Source: Haliclystus octoradiatus (taxonomy: Eukaryota > Cnidaria > Staurozoa > Stauromedusae > Haliclystidae). From it: DNA of 64,000 nt. Of this stretch, positions 25,744 through 38,141 are shown piece by piece. The notes below the pieces were generated by a model. It saw only the letters and a program-made list of their open reading frames with translations. It ran no database searches and was not told the origin of the DNA. The stretch is taken from NCBI GenBank assembly GCA_916610825.1, contig OU744451.1, forward strand, positions 16,949,307 to 17,013,306, given 5' to 3'. Both the position numbers and the translations under genes were made by a program. Each line of letters opens with the position of its first letter. Position 1 is the stretch's first letter.

Positions 25744-27336
25744 CTTACACCAAATCAATGAAATAATCATGAAATTTCATTGGTGTTCTCACAACACTCT
25801 CATGGTATTTTCATGGATTTGGTGTTGGTAGTGTTACGATGTTATTGTTATTTTTATTATTATTATCACAATCACTAAACAATGAAACATTAACAGTTTT
25901 ACCGGCCAACACCTCGATGCATTTTGTTTAACAGAAGCTGTGAGGATTCAAAGTGGAATTTGCAATTTGCTTTTGGTTTCAAAAATAGCTAAATAGTCGA
26001 AAAATCCGGAGAAGACAAATTGTCTATATGTTTGATTTTCAGGGTCTGTAAGCCTCTTGGAGCCTAAATGTTTCGTTGATCTATGAGCTGAGAGAAATAA
26101 TGTAAACTCAATAGAATTTCCCACAATTTTTCCCAAGGGACTGGTATTAACAATGACAAATCTGAAAGTCATATGTAAATCAGGATAAGACAATTTGTCT
26201 TTTCGTGACTTTGTGACTACAATTAGAAACTGAAAATGGAGACAATAGTTTTATTTTATCGTTATGACGAGCATAATACTAATTTTTCCTTTATCAGAGA
26301 CTAGGTAGTTATATCCAAGGAGAGAACTCTGTTAGCATCATGAAAACTTTTAGTTATATTTGAATATGTACATAGAAATGTTTGATTTTAATTATATCTA
26401 GCAAAGTTCTGATAGAATAATGATGATCAGCAATAGTAAATATATATGCTTAGTCATATATAAGATTTATTTATTTTATCAAGTAGGATTATTCCAGATT
26501 TTGAAAATGTAAATTACCGTAAAATATTGAAACAATAAAAGAATTAAAAAGTAATTATGCAGAAGGAACAAGTCGAATTGATGCACAATAGTATTATAGA
26601 CCTGATAGATGTGTTTACTTAATGCCGTTTTCATGAACAGCTCAGAATTAGTATTTAATTAAGGCTGGAAAATACATTAAGTATTAACTGGCATATAATG
26701 AGTAGCGCCTAGGAGGAACTGAAATACATTATATAGTTGATAATGACATGACACTATACCTTGGCAGTGAAAATTGGAACCATGCGAAAGGCGAACATTT
26801 TGCATGTCATTCTCTGATGCATATCTCATGCTCTTTCCTTGCAAGTAATTATCTTATTCATAAATAAAACAGAAGAAAAATATTCCCGATTGTTTTCCAT
26901 GATGGATCTTTGAACTTTTGTAACATAAATGAGCTACTTAAAACAGTTGATTTAACGGATATATGTAACGAAGATAACATTGGAGGTTGAGCACTGTCAG
27001 GGAGAGGATGGCTTCGATACTTGATTATCAATATTGAAAGAGCCTCTATGACAGGACCAACCTTACTGGTTGATGGTTAAAAGCAAAGAGAGTTATTACA
27101 TATTGGCTGGCGACATGTGAAGATTTAAAGGGAGAACGATTACAAAGACTAGGATATATAATACATACGCTACACTTTCATTAGAAATAGATTCTCATAG
27201 GAATTTCTCATGAATAAATATTATAATCTATATTCTCATCCTTAAAATAATTTCAGATTTATAATGGTTTGTTCTATAGGTAATTAAGGAATATTCTATA
27301 TGAATATATATATATATATATAAATACAGTGAATGT
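25744..27336. other. Spacer before gene B copy 2
   Basis: Counterpart of 12970-14564. The 81-codon minus ORF is again present (25948-26193) and still unrecognised. Nothing else seen. Confidence 0.4.
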
Positions 27337-30165
27337 TTAACAAAAGCCACATGACTTTCTACAGCTCTTTTCTGTGACATGAACATAACGAGTACAGTAG
27401 TTTAGTTGGGCAAATGTTTTACAATACGTTTCAAAGTCCTTACACGTTGGATCTAAAAATAGAAAAGTATCAATTTAGACAATCTTTCCTAGAAATGTAT
27501 ATTCAATTTTTATCAACACCATTGTGAGTTTATATATATATATATATATATATATGATATATAATAATAATAATATATGGCGAAAGAGTCAAAGAATACT
27601 ATACTAAAGGGTTACCACATACTTGCCATGTTTGTATCCATATTTACTAAACGAGAAAATGTTGGGAGACACGAGTGAAGCGTTACAAAATCACGAGCTC
27701 TCAAGCTAAAAATGCAAGCATGTGGTAGCCCCTTTCTAAAATACAAATGTCGGAATCCCATTCGACGGCGAATTTTCAATTCATGAATTCATAATTTAAA
27801 ATTCAATTCCAATTCATAAACCATGAGCAAAGAGAATCCCACAACAAGATAGATATTGTCGAATAAAGAAAGACGTATACAAGAACGTCTGTAATATAAG
27901 TGGTACAATAGTTCTTTAGCAAATTAATGCAGTTATTGTTATTTAAATTTTAGGTTTACCTTGAAGCAGCGACGTAGCCTAGAATTATCTTTCATTCTGT
28001 GTTTTTATTTTGCATGTTACACGACCAATAACTCATTCACCACGCTTTTCAATAAATATAAACGTCTTGAGCTAAATGTCATTTTGTAAATCGTAGCCAT
28101 TATTGAGATATTTATTGGATTGTTATCAAAAAGTTATAAATTCTGTATTTTATCACAGATCAATCTTTTTTAAGCTTGCAGTTTTTCCCGGTTTTCGGAG
28201 CCATGTTTTACCCTAGGATTTCATGCACGCTCTTTCGACCAATCAGATCGCAGAAAACCTTCGTGATATTTAAGAATCAAGTTTCACACATTTCACAGTG
28301 ATCTTCAGACAGATTTTTTACTTCAGACAGATTGAGTAAAAAGTCTGCCTGAAGATCGCTGTGAAATGCTTGAAACTTGAGTAACAATAAAGAATGTGTA
28401 TTCTTTGACTCTTTCGCCATATATTATTATTATTTACCGCTCTGTCAAATGAAGACATAGAGCCCTATATTATCTGTTATAAGATAAACATAAATGTTAT
28501 TATATATATGGTATATGGATGTTTCTTATAAACAATTAGTTCATGCATGCAGCTCGATAGAAAAGAAAATTTTCAAAACTGAAATTGACAATTGACATAA
28601 GATAAAAGAGTATTGGGCATTCACTAATTCAAGTGATAATCTATCTCTATTCTAGAAAAGTATTGAAACTTTCAAGAAAACACTTCACGATTGAGTTACA
28701 TTGTCCGAAGTAAGTTAATAAATTACCATCAGGCCTAGAAATTTGAATATACTAGACCAAGCGCCACATACCTAAGACGGCAGGTTTCTCACGGCAACTT
28801 GAAATTCACACAAAATGTTCATAAAAATACCATAAATACTTTCCCGTTCTTGTTTTAGTTAAATTTTATTGTGGAGCTCACCAATGATAAATTTGTAAAT
28901 CATTTAGCGGTCAGAGCCCTCTTCATTCATATATTTCGTGTTTTCTTCATGCTTCTATGGATTCGCAAAATCAAGGGAGAACAAATGAATCGCAGACCAT
29001 GAATCTCACATGCAGCATTTTCTCAAAACGATAAGTAGGCTTTGACCGTGAATCATGAAATATAAATTGGATTTTTGAAGGGTTCACAATAAAATTTAAT
29101 TGAAACCAGAAATAGGGAATTGTTCAGCATATGTTTATCAACACTTTTTTGTGATTTTCAAGTTGCCCGGAGAAACCTGCCATTTTAATTATGTGGCGCC
29201 CGGTCTATATCATCAGTCTATGTATTCAAGACAGACTATTTGAAGTTAGTTATACACACCTCCGCAGAAACTGCAAGCTTTGGCACAATACTTTCCCATG
29301 AAGCTTTTGCTTTTCTGACACATTCCAAAACTTTTGTAATATAAACATACTCCTTCGAAAAGATGGTTTGAACACAATGGATCTACAATGGAATAGCAAA
29401 AAAGACATATAATATGGATGTGTATATCCATTAACTTTTAACAATGATTTATTTCATTAAGATTATAAGTTGTTGGAAAGTGCTGCTAGGCTTTCAGCAG
29501 CTTCTTCAGGGGACCCTATAGTCATATGAACTCTAAGTTCAGACCTGATCATATCTGATCGACTGTGGCTTAAGTTTCCCCCAAGATCGTACTCAATCTT
29601 TGATTTATAAGATAATTTATTTTCTGATGGTGGATGAAATGGCCAAAATGGAATTGTATTATGCATTATTTTCACCGGAACTTCAATGAAATTTGTTAAA
29701 GTTGATCTTGAGTGACACAGCTGATACCAGTGAAGAGGTTTTAAAATCTGCTCCAACAGAGTGGTATAGTACATGCACCTTCGGTAGGGCGATGCCATCT
29801 CAATTTCCCGTATTACTCAAATAATGTAAACGCTCTCTTTCTAAAGTATACTACTATGAACTGCATGGAGATGAAACTTCAAATCCATGCGGTCTGTAGT
29901 GAAATAATATATATGACACAAAAGAAATGTTCTATAATATTTACAATCATTTTCCTCCATAATTTTAGCTTATTCTAGAACATGTGGACACAATTAGACC
30001 TTGAAGAGATGAAATAAATATATTTCTACTAAATAAACTGCTTGGATTAGACAAAAAGAATGTTTTCATACCGTGAGCTGGAGGCATATCTTGAGTATGG
30101 ATAAATTGATGACTCAAAGTGATGAAAATTGAGCAAAATGCAAACACTGATATGAGATACTTCAT
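27337..30165 (-). CDS. ShKT gene B, second copy
   Basis: Minus-strand exons 30165-30072, 29382-29260 and 27452-27337. The coding exons differ from gene B at one visible base (a leucine codon, CTA versus CTT, in exon 2), so the predicted 110-residue protein is unchanged although introns and flanks carry many more changes. It has the same signal peptide, the same two ShKT domains (8-8-10-3-2, then 6-8-10-3-2) and the same phase-1 introns and intronic MITEs. Purifying selection is possible, but the exons are too short to prove it. Confidence 0.85.
27563..28434. mobile_element. MITE in intron 2 of gene B copy 2
   Basis: Counterpart of 14787-15658 with the same inverted ends and internal hairpin. 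It was present before the duplication. Confidence 0.75.
28755..29205. mobile_element. Tc1/mariner-type MITE in intron 2 of gene B copy 2
   Basis: Counterpart of 15979-16429, again flanked by TA and again just downstream of exon 2. Confidence 0.8.
29463..29798 (-). CDS. Unrecognised 111-codon ORF, second copy
   Basis: Counterpart of 16687-17022 in intron 1 of gene B copy 2. Still open, with one residue changed. No domain recognised. Confidence 0.25.
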   Translation of the reverse strand: MASPYRRCMYYTTLLEQILKPLHWYQLCHSRSTLTNFIEVPVKIMHNTIPFWPFHPPSENKLSYKSKIEYDLGGNLSHSRSDMIRSELRVHMTIGSPEEAAESLAALSNNL

Positions 30166-30924
30166 TGTTGCTATGGTTTGTGCAATCTGTGAAATAATAT
30201 TTCAGGATATATAATTAGACGAAGAAGAATTTGAAAGGTAATGTCAAGTTCATGTGGGTGGGATTAATCGTTAAACCAAGTTTTTTCAGTTGATATTGTC
30301 TGGCTAACAATCTGTTAAAGATGTCTGGTATTGACATTTTAATACGTTCACATCGATCGTCAATTAGAAAAATTACAAGAAATTCATTGCATGCATATTA
30401 TTCACGTCTTAGTCTTAATTATTAAAATATGCTTTACAGCTTAACAGCTGATGATATGTTAGAATGTCGATGATATTTAACTGAAAATAAAATATGCTTC
30501 ATAAAATATGCTACACGATTAGAGATATTAATACCACGCTATCCTAATTATTTAACCTCTGATAAAAATTTCATCTTTTATAAAATTGTTTTCGAAAGAT
30601 AATTCTGCCAGTCGTCGACAGGGACATATATTCAGTAACGAATATATTCTATCCTATATACATGCGATTAATCTTCACAACTAATTAGTTCACTTATCTA
30701 CATAAATTTACCTTGAAATGTGTATGTAATGAATATAGTTCCTATCATACATATGTGTGTCACTATTGGAATAACAACATAAAGTTAACAAATACAACAC
30801 ACACATGAGAAATTATTCCACACTCTTATATACTAAGCAGATATTGCAGAAATCTATGAGGTTTATACGACATATATATACGAAATATATGATACGACAT
30901 CTATTTATCATATTACAATATTAA

Positions 30925-31599
30925 GTTATACTTACATGCTATTTATTTTGCATTCAGCTCCGTAAATAAATATACAAATTTCACAGCTTCTTCGTTTACC
31001 TGTTGAAGCAGCTCAATATTATTTAATATTGATTGATGGGGACTATTGAATTAGTATCTTCATATATTTGTTATTGCTGATAACCCCCTGTTGGTATCAG
31101 TCGTCAATAAGATCATGCTATAAAATTCTTACCGGTAAAATAATTCATCTCTCATAGCAACATCACAAGTAGCAATGAGATTTTATCTATACATTCTGTC
31201 GGCATAGCATGCTATCATTTCAATGAATAAATAATAATAACTTAATATTTAGTATCAGTCTTGAACTATAATAAAGGTTTCCCCTTGTTTAACAGTTACG
31301 TATTTTTTTATTTGTTAATTTTAGCATTTCATTTTCAATTTATATTAAAATGTATAATGTATAATAATAAAATGTATATTAAAATAGACTGTATTTAGTC
31401 CAGTCAATCTGAAATTTGACCATGATGACAAATGGCAACACAAGCTTTTTTATGGAATATAGGGTAGAATTTTATGCTGAACAACATATCAAAGATCGAG
31501 AAAAATCGAAGTGGCAGAAGGTGCTCAATTTTATAGAAATTAATTACGGTCGGCATGAAAGTGAAGCTGTGTCATTTAGGGCTAAAAACTGAGCAATAT
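30925..31599. other. Spacer between duplication and Gypsy element
   Basis: AT-rich single-copy DNA following the duplication, up to the 5' LTR. No gene or repeat recognised. Confidence 0.45.
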
Positions 31600-31749
31600 T
31601 GTGGCATAATGTGATGCCTCACTTCCATATAAACCTTGTTTATATATTCTGTACATTTAAATGTAAATTTAACGTCAATATAAATCACTTCTGTCTCAGC
31701 TATGAATGTGTCATCATCTTCCTTCTAATGCTTATGTCGTGATATCACA
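31600..31749 (+). repeat. 5' LTR of the Gypsy element (150 bp)
   Basis: Starts TGTGGCATAATGTGAT and ends GTGATATCACA. It is followed at once by ATTGGCGCTGCG, a plausible primer-binding site beginning TGG. The last 50 bp or so match the 3' LTR closely. Confidence 0.8.
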
Positions 31750-31763
31750 ATTGGCGCTGCGTA

Positions 31764-32900
31764 ATGGATCGCAGAAGAATCCTACAGCTTGGTGATGTAG
31801 AGAAATCTATTGCTTGGTTTGAAGCTTTCAATGCTAGATGTCGTAGAGAGAAGATTGTTGATGGTGACAGATTTATTCCTGGAGCTATGTGGCGAGAACG
31901 CTTATATTACACTTTCTCTTGTTTGGTCAAGCCATTAAGTTTAGATGCTCTCCCAGTTATTTACGAGGAGGCAAAATCATATATTGAGCCGAAGAAGCGA
32001 TTTCTTATTGCAGATAGTACAGAAATTTTCAAACTACGAAAGAAAAAAGACGAATATATTGAAAATGTATATTCCTGAATCAACTATCTCACTGATCGTT
32101 GCGACTTTTCGCAATTAAAAGCTATGGCAGATCCATCCTCTGAGTTGAAGCGCTTAGCTTTTATAAATTGCTTTGAAGATCACAGAGCTGCTCGGGATTT
32201 ATTGGATCATATGCGACAGTTTCCCGATGCATCCTTCGAAGATCTACGAGAGAGAGAGCAAGATACTATGAACAAACAGACATATTTATTCATCAGAAGC
32301 AATGTGGCGACGATAAATCTGGTACAAGTTTGCCCGTATTGGCTATGGCTACTAATGACTCTACACGTAAACAATCTAAATTTTGTGATACGAATCATCC
32401 ACCTAAAAAGTGTCCAGCCTACAATAAACGATGAGCAAAAGGTGGTAAGCTAGGACATATCATTGAATGTTGTTTTAAAAAGGCCAACTCATGTAAGCCG
32501 AAAGATTTTAATGGCATAGATTTACATGTAGGAAACATTGATACTCTCAATAAGAATACTTCTGATGATGATTTAGCATTTGTTTACCATTTCTTTGACG
32601 ATGTCAATCTGAAAATACATGACGTAGCACTGAGCCCTGAGGTAATCACAGTTAATAGTATTGATGTTAACATGATTCAGGATTGCGGAGCGGCATGTTC
32701 TGTTTTGTCGACAAAGCTATGGCGGAAAATCAATTGTCCTGAATTGAATGCAACACAGAGGAAACTCACTTGACCATCAACTGAAAGTTTTAGGACAATG
32801 TAATTTATAAATTAGTTGACTTAATTTTTTTGTTGTAGAATCTAATCTAACTATGGGCTTTCAGGACGTGACGTTCTAGGAAAGTCTCACGCTATTCATT
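31764..32900 (+). pseudogene. Gypsy gag and protease region (fossil)
   Basis: Reads as a short Gag-like stretch starting MDRRRILQLGDVEKSIAWFE, followed by a cysteine/histidine-rich knuckle region near 32380-32500. An aspartic-protease-like motif (DCGAACSVL) lies near 32680. Broken; named only as part of the Gypsy fossil. Confidence 0.7.
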
Positions 32901-34697
32901 TGGTTGCCGAAGATCGTAGCGTGCTAAAAGCGCTATTTCAAGATGCGCATGTCCAAAGATGTAGGGGAGAAACCCCATCTACTTTGAGAGAAAAGGCGCA
33001 ATTTGATCATTTTAATGATGGCGGCTCTCTGTTCAGTTAAATTCAGTATTTTTTGTCGTGTTTCTTTTTAAAGTACGGCACATCATCCAGAATTTTATTA
33101 TATTATAACCAAATATTAACTTTTATTGTATTTCATTTTTTTTGGCTCTATTTATCGACTGTAATCGCTTTTATTCAATAGTTCTCGAACATATTGGAAA
33201 TCATGCTATAGGCCTAGCCTAGCCAACATTTCAAAACAACAGCGATCATCAGCGTGTCTAGCGGCGCAAAGTAATTATAGCAAGACTTGGCCTAAAAGCT
33301 GAAAGTTCAAGATATTATATATTATTTCATAGGGGATTGGATTATTTAGTTGTTATTGACGTGCAATATTATCTGATCAGATGCCATAGTTTATGGAAGA
33401 CTGTCGCCTTGCCTTGCGTTTTTCTGTTCAATATTGGCCTTCTCATTACATCAACATCAACTAAGCCTGCCAAGCCAAGCCAACAACGCCGACGAAATTG
33501 ACTAGTCAACGTTGTTTTTCTGCCAATGTCTAGTCATTTCAAACGATAGACATATGTCTGTCTTTGTGTCTAACTATGTCAGGTAACAACAGTACTGAGA
33601 AATGATAGACGTATAATGCCTTGTTTAAAACACAGTCAGTTCATAGTGTTTTGCCCTTTGGTCATTCATTTCATTTCGTCTACTTATTTCTGTTGTATGC
33701 TTTGTTCTTGGCCATGCTGGGTGAGGAGACTAATTGATTCTATTTTGATGATGCACTGGAGGCAATTTTTACTACGCTGTGCGTGACTCCAGGCACAATA
33801 TGTTTGCTAAATTTCTCTATAAAAGGTAAGTACTCAGGGTAAGTTTGGCAGTCAGAGTCAAGGTGAAAGAGAGAAACAGTAAATGCAAGGTAAGACAACA
33901 CTATAGTTTTGTTATTGAAGAGATTTTAACTATGTAACCATCTTAAAAATATGTTAAAACTATGTTAAGCTGTGTAAAAGCTATCTCAGAATTGGGACTG
34001 AGACTCACAACTTTTTTGTTACATTATTCTATCATTCATTCATTATCATATACATAGACAATGATTATATTTACCTGAATGCAATCTATAAATACATTGG
34101 CAATACATTTAATTCAAGCATTTATATTACTGTATTATATAAAACTGAATATGGTCTCATATCATTCTAAAATCACAATGTAACATCTTCCAGAAAGAAT
34201 TTCAATGCTATATTATGTAACACTGAATTAAAATTGTGCTTTTTGAATGGACTGCCTTCCTAGTTGATTATGAATGTTTAAGTTTATTTTACCATACTTC
34301 ATATCCACTACATAGAGACATGAGTAGATGGATGATGACTCATATTGGTATATTTTTAATTTATTTCAATTACTTTTGTTTGTAGTTATAACATGCAAAG
34401 AGGTTCAAGCTACGAGTGCCGTGGTGCTTGGGAAGTTTTATCTAAAAAAATTGAGCATCGATTACTTAATTGCAGGCGTAGCTCTTTCAAGATACAGTAT
34501 ACCGTCTCACCAGGCTGTTCTCAAATTTTCAGACGTCTTATTCCTAGTTTTGAAACAAAAATAAAATTGCTGACTGTTACAAGGCGTGATATCAAGACGT
34601 CTGTGACAAATGTGAAATCAACTATACGGAAGGTACCAAAAGTGCAGCTGTACTCATTATCTGTCAAAGTTACTTTTGAGAGGGTTTTACTGGAATA

Positions 34698-37506
34698 ATG
34701 GAAAAATGTAGACAATCTGTGACATATTGGGATGTTATCCAAGACTTGAAAAAAAAATCTTTATTAAAAAAATATGCTGAACTCAGCCAAATCTCCATCA
34801 TTGAATCAATAAAAGATGTTTTATCAGCAGAAAGCATTGAGTCATTGGAGCCAAATGTCCGCACAAAAATATTTCGTCTGAAAGGAAGATATTTAAAATT
34901 GCAATCGAATTCATCTAAGTTTGCAGCATTTGAAAAAAAGCTCAGTAATGACCATTTTGGGTCTTTTCCTGTTGTTGCTGTGTACTCAAGATCTGCAATT
35001 AATTGCTTGCATGAAAAGATTGCATCTTTACAAAATGAACTTTGCAGTAAAGACGAAACTGTTGCTGCATTACGAAGATCCCTTGCAAGGAAGTCAACAC
35101 CTGGAACAAGAGGAAAGTCAAAACGAACAATTCAACGAAAACTTAAAGTCATCAGAGAAGAAGTTGAGAAACTGACAGGAGAGAAGCATGCCCTAACAAA
35201 AGTTGTGTCACCAAGAAAAATGAGTAAACGGCTAGATGACACCAAAACTTCACAAAGAGGCTTCTTAGCTATGAAGGGTAAGGATTTCAGTTGATGGTAA
35301 TACCTGTGTAGCCTACAGCCCACAGTTTAAATATCTAAATAAACATACATAATAGCCTTCCATTTTAGTTGTTGAAAATTTAATAGTTGATTTCCTATAA
35401 AGCTTAATTGACCATATATACAGTGAAACCTCTATATAACAGCCAGCTATATGAGGATAGATAAATCTACCATTATAGACAGGTGACCTTAATAAACAGG
35501 GTTTGTTTAATAGAATACAATTTTGCCGCTGTATAGAGGTAACCGATATAATATGTTTGACTGTATAGACACGAATCTTGATTCTGGTCAACTGTTTTAC
35601 ATCCATAACTTCAAATGTAGCTTAAAATGTTTCAACTATCATTCCTCACATGCTTATATATTCATTCATTTTCAGAAAATAATCAACCATCGTTACTCAA
35701 AGTCCGCAAGGCACGACAGGACGCTGATAGGAAAGCTTCTAATATCATTAGCGTGTTCAGAAAATTTATAGAAACGAGGATGGCATCCTCTTCTGACAAA
35801 GTGATAAGACTCAAATACTCTGCTGATGGTCACAACACCACCAAATTTCGAGCAAATTGTACCTTTTCTGTAACTCATGTAGATGGAAGTCAAAATGCTG
35901 ATAACATCATACCTCTTCATTCAGTTCCAGGTAAACCATCTATTAATTATGTTATTAGTGTAAGCTTACCTTCAAATAGTTCTATCAAGTTACAATAATT
36001 ACATATGCTGTATTGAAAACAAAGTCCTTAGATTTCTACCACCTCATCTGTTGATACTGCCAGACCTGTTTTAACAGTCACTCTATACATTGACCACTAT
36101 TTATGATGGTCACACTTGAAATAATATTTATATCGAATCAACCCTGTATAAAAAGGCCACCTGCTCATAGCAGCAGTTGCCATAATTTCATAGCTGTCTG
36201 TCATATACACATTAAATTAGTTGCAATGTAGACGATATACTATGGCGTTCAAAATCCTGCTAGCAGAATCACCCTATGTATCATATATTGAAAAAAACGT
36301 TTCAGGTGCTTGACTTCAATACAAATTTACTCCTTACTTCTATTTGTCGTATATTTGTGATATAAATTTAGGGTTTTGGATTGAGATTTAACTTTTTATT
36401 TGAGACCAATAGATTTCAACAACAAAATCAATCTTGTTAGTCTGATAATTTATATCCTACTGACCTACATGAAAACATGTAAAGATGGAGCTTATTTTTC
36501 ATAATTATCTAACACATTCTGTGTCGATTCTCTTCCAGGTGCAGAGACTTATGATCTTCATAAAGCTAGTGGCTTCTGGCAGAAGTTACCATCATTCATG
36601 TCTCAAGAATTTGATTCTGATGTGCAGTTGGAGCACAACTTGTGCGTTGATTACAAAACAATGCTGACAATACTGGGGTATAAAGCTGCTACTGGCCATA
36701 ACACATGTATTTATTGTAAGTGCAGTAAAGTGGATTGGGACTATTGTTGCATTCCTAACAACAAATTCAATCATATTTGCGTACCCCGCTATCAGCTGAT
36801 CGAGGAAAAGTTTGTCCTTCCCACGCTGCTTGATACTGACCCTGGGTATAACAATGACGGCAACAAACCTCTTGTAGATTCAAGCAAATTCAACTTTGTG
36901 TTCATTGATACTATGCATTGTTATCTTAGAGTCAGTGATCAGCTCTTTCAACGCTGCCTTGATCTTATCAGTGACAGGGGAAGGGAAAAGTTCAATGCAT
37001 TATGTCAAGCAGAAGGCATCACAGGCTTTTCTATGAAAGGTAATGACAGCGAAGGAACTAAATTTTCAAAATTGACCATGTCTATGAGAAAAAAAATGTT
37101 TTCTAATGTTTTCTGTGGAGAAAAATTACCTTCATTCTGTTTTGAGCTGTCATTACAAAAAATAGAAGAGATTGAAAAAGCCTTTTCTGCTTGGCATAGT
37201 GTATGGGAATCTATCAGAACTGCAAATGACAATGAAACATATGCTGCTCTTAAAAATAATATAGTTGACTTTCTGGCAAACTTTAGAAGAGCATTCTGTC
37301 CTTCTAGCTTCTCAACATATATCCACTTATTACTACATATACCGTGGCTATATGAAAATTTTGGTAATATCCATTGCTTCCAACAGCAGTCGGTGGAATA
37401 TTTAAATCACAGAATGAATCGTGCCATAAATAGAGTGACTACTCCAAGGAATGCTGCTGCTCAAGCAGTTAATTGCCACACTCGAGGTTTTTTTTATGAT
37501 GCCTGA
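34698..37506 (+). CDS. RAG1/Transib-like DDE transposase, about 600 residues, 3 exons
   Basis: Exons 34698-35277, 35676-35930 and 36539-37506, with phase-1 GT..AG introns (AAG G/GTAAGG, TTTTCAG/AA; CCAG/GTAAAC, CTTCCAG/GT). Residues 1-193 are basic and partly coiled-coil (RTIQRKLKVIREEVEKL). An acidic triad fits the RAG1 layout. D244 is in YSADG (RAG1 D600, SCDG). D316 is in CVDYK, exactly 19 residues before C335-x2-C338, as in RAG1 (D708, C727, C730). E565 is in SVEYLN, at the end of an ungapped match to RAG1 that starts L-x-H-x-P-x3-E-x2-G-x-I. IDTMHC (401-406) mirrors RAG1 IDALHC. A His pair (541, 545) before E565 parallels the RAG1 zinc histidines. A separate 101-codon ORF (34393-34698) ends at the start codon and may be an upstream exon. 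The frame is open throughout; activity is unknown. Confidence 0.65.
35428..35540. repeat. Small inverted-repeat element in intron 1
   Basis: Ends ACCTCTATATAACAGC and GCTGTATAGAGGT are inverse to one another across 113 bp. It resembles the widespread CCTCTATA..AACAG repeat type; related words occur at 36060-36170 and 59570-59680. Confidence 0.5.
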
Positions 37507-37689
37507 CCAACCTTAGTCATTTGCATGTCTGATAATTCCCTTCCCTTGGAACTGATGAATTTCATTGCAAAAAATTTTCTTCTTCAAATCATGTGTTATG
37601 GTAGGTTGCAGTTTTATACCCACGCAAATTTATAATGTACTTCAATATACTCAATTATATATCCAATTATATTATAATTTAATATACTC

Positions 37690-37824
37690 AAAATCAATGC
37701 TTAATAATAATAATAATAATAGTAATAATAATAGTTATAATAATAATAGCAATAGTAATGGTTATGGTAATAGTAATAGTAATAATATAGCAATAATAAT
37801 AATAATAATGATAATGATAATAAT

Positions 37825-37856
<32 letters not shown>

Positions 37857-37862
37857 GAAGAA
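37690..37862. repeat. AAT-rich simple repeat
   Basis: Imperfect (AAT)n with AGT and GGT variants just 3' of the transposase stop codon. It produces a spurious asparagine/isoleucine ORF. Confidence 0.9.
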
Positions 37863-37917
37863 AACTATATTTGTATAGCGTCACTTCTAAGCACTGTATA
37901 ATGTTATTATAATCTAT

Positions 37918-38141
37918 AATTCCTGAAATATGGAAAAATTATTGCTTCATTGTTTTTGATTTTACTGTAAAAATATGTTCCTGCCTTCTGATATTACTAT
38001 TTCTGCATTATATTGCTTCTGTTCTTTTGATAATTCCTGAAATATGGAAAAATGATTGCTTCATTGTTTTCGATTTTACTGTAAAAATATGTTCCTGCCT
38101 TCTGATATTATTATTTCTGCATGATATTGCTTCTGTTCTTT
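37918..38141. repeat. 114-bp tandem direct repeat, two copies
   Basis: 37918-38031 is repeated from 38032 with only a few substitutions (for example ATTATTGCTTC versus ATGATTGCTTC). Copies start AATTCCTGAAATATGGAAAA. It lies downstream of the transposase, and its function is unknown. Confidence 0.85.

Larger units (their letters stand above)
18070..30924. repeat. Tandem segmental duplication, unit 2 (about 12.86 kb)
   Basis: Second copy of 5401-18069. The offset is 12,669 up to 22384, 13,004 after a 335-bp extra block, 12,780 after the shorter (CATA)n array and 12,772-12,776 through gene B. It is 12,853-12,855 after an extra 77 bp. The right end is set by the loss of similarity after aagttat at 30923-30929. 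Confidence 0.95.

Noticed and set aside
37565-37912. 115-codon Asn/Ile-rich ORF
   Set aside because: Produced by the AAT-rich simple repeat downstream of the transposase.
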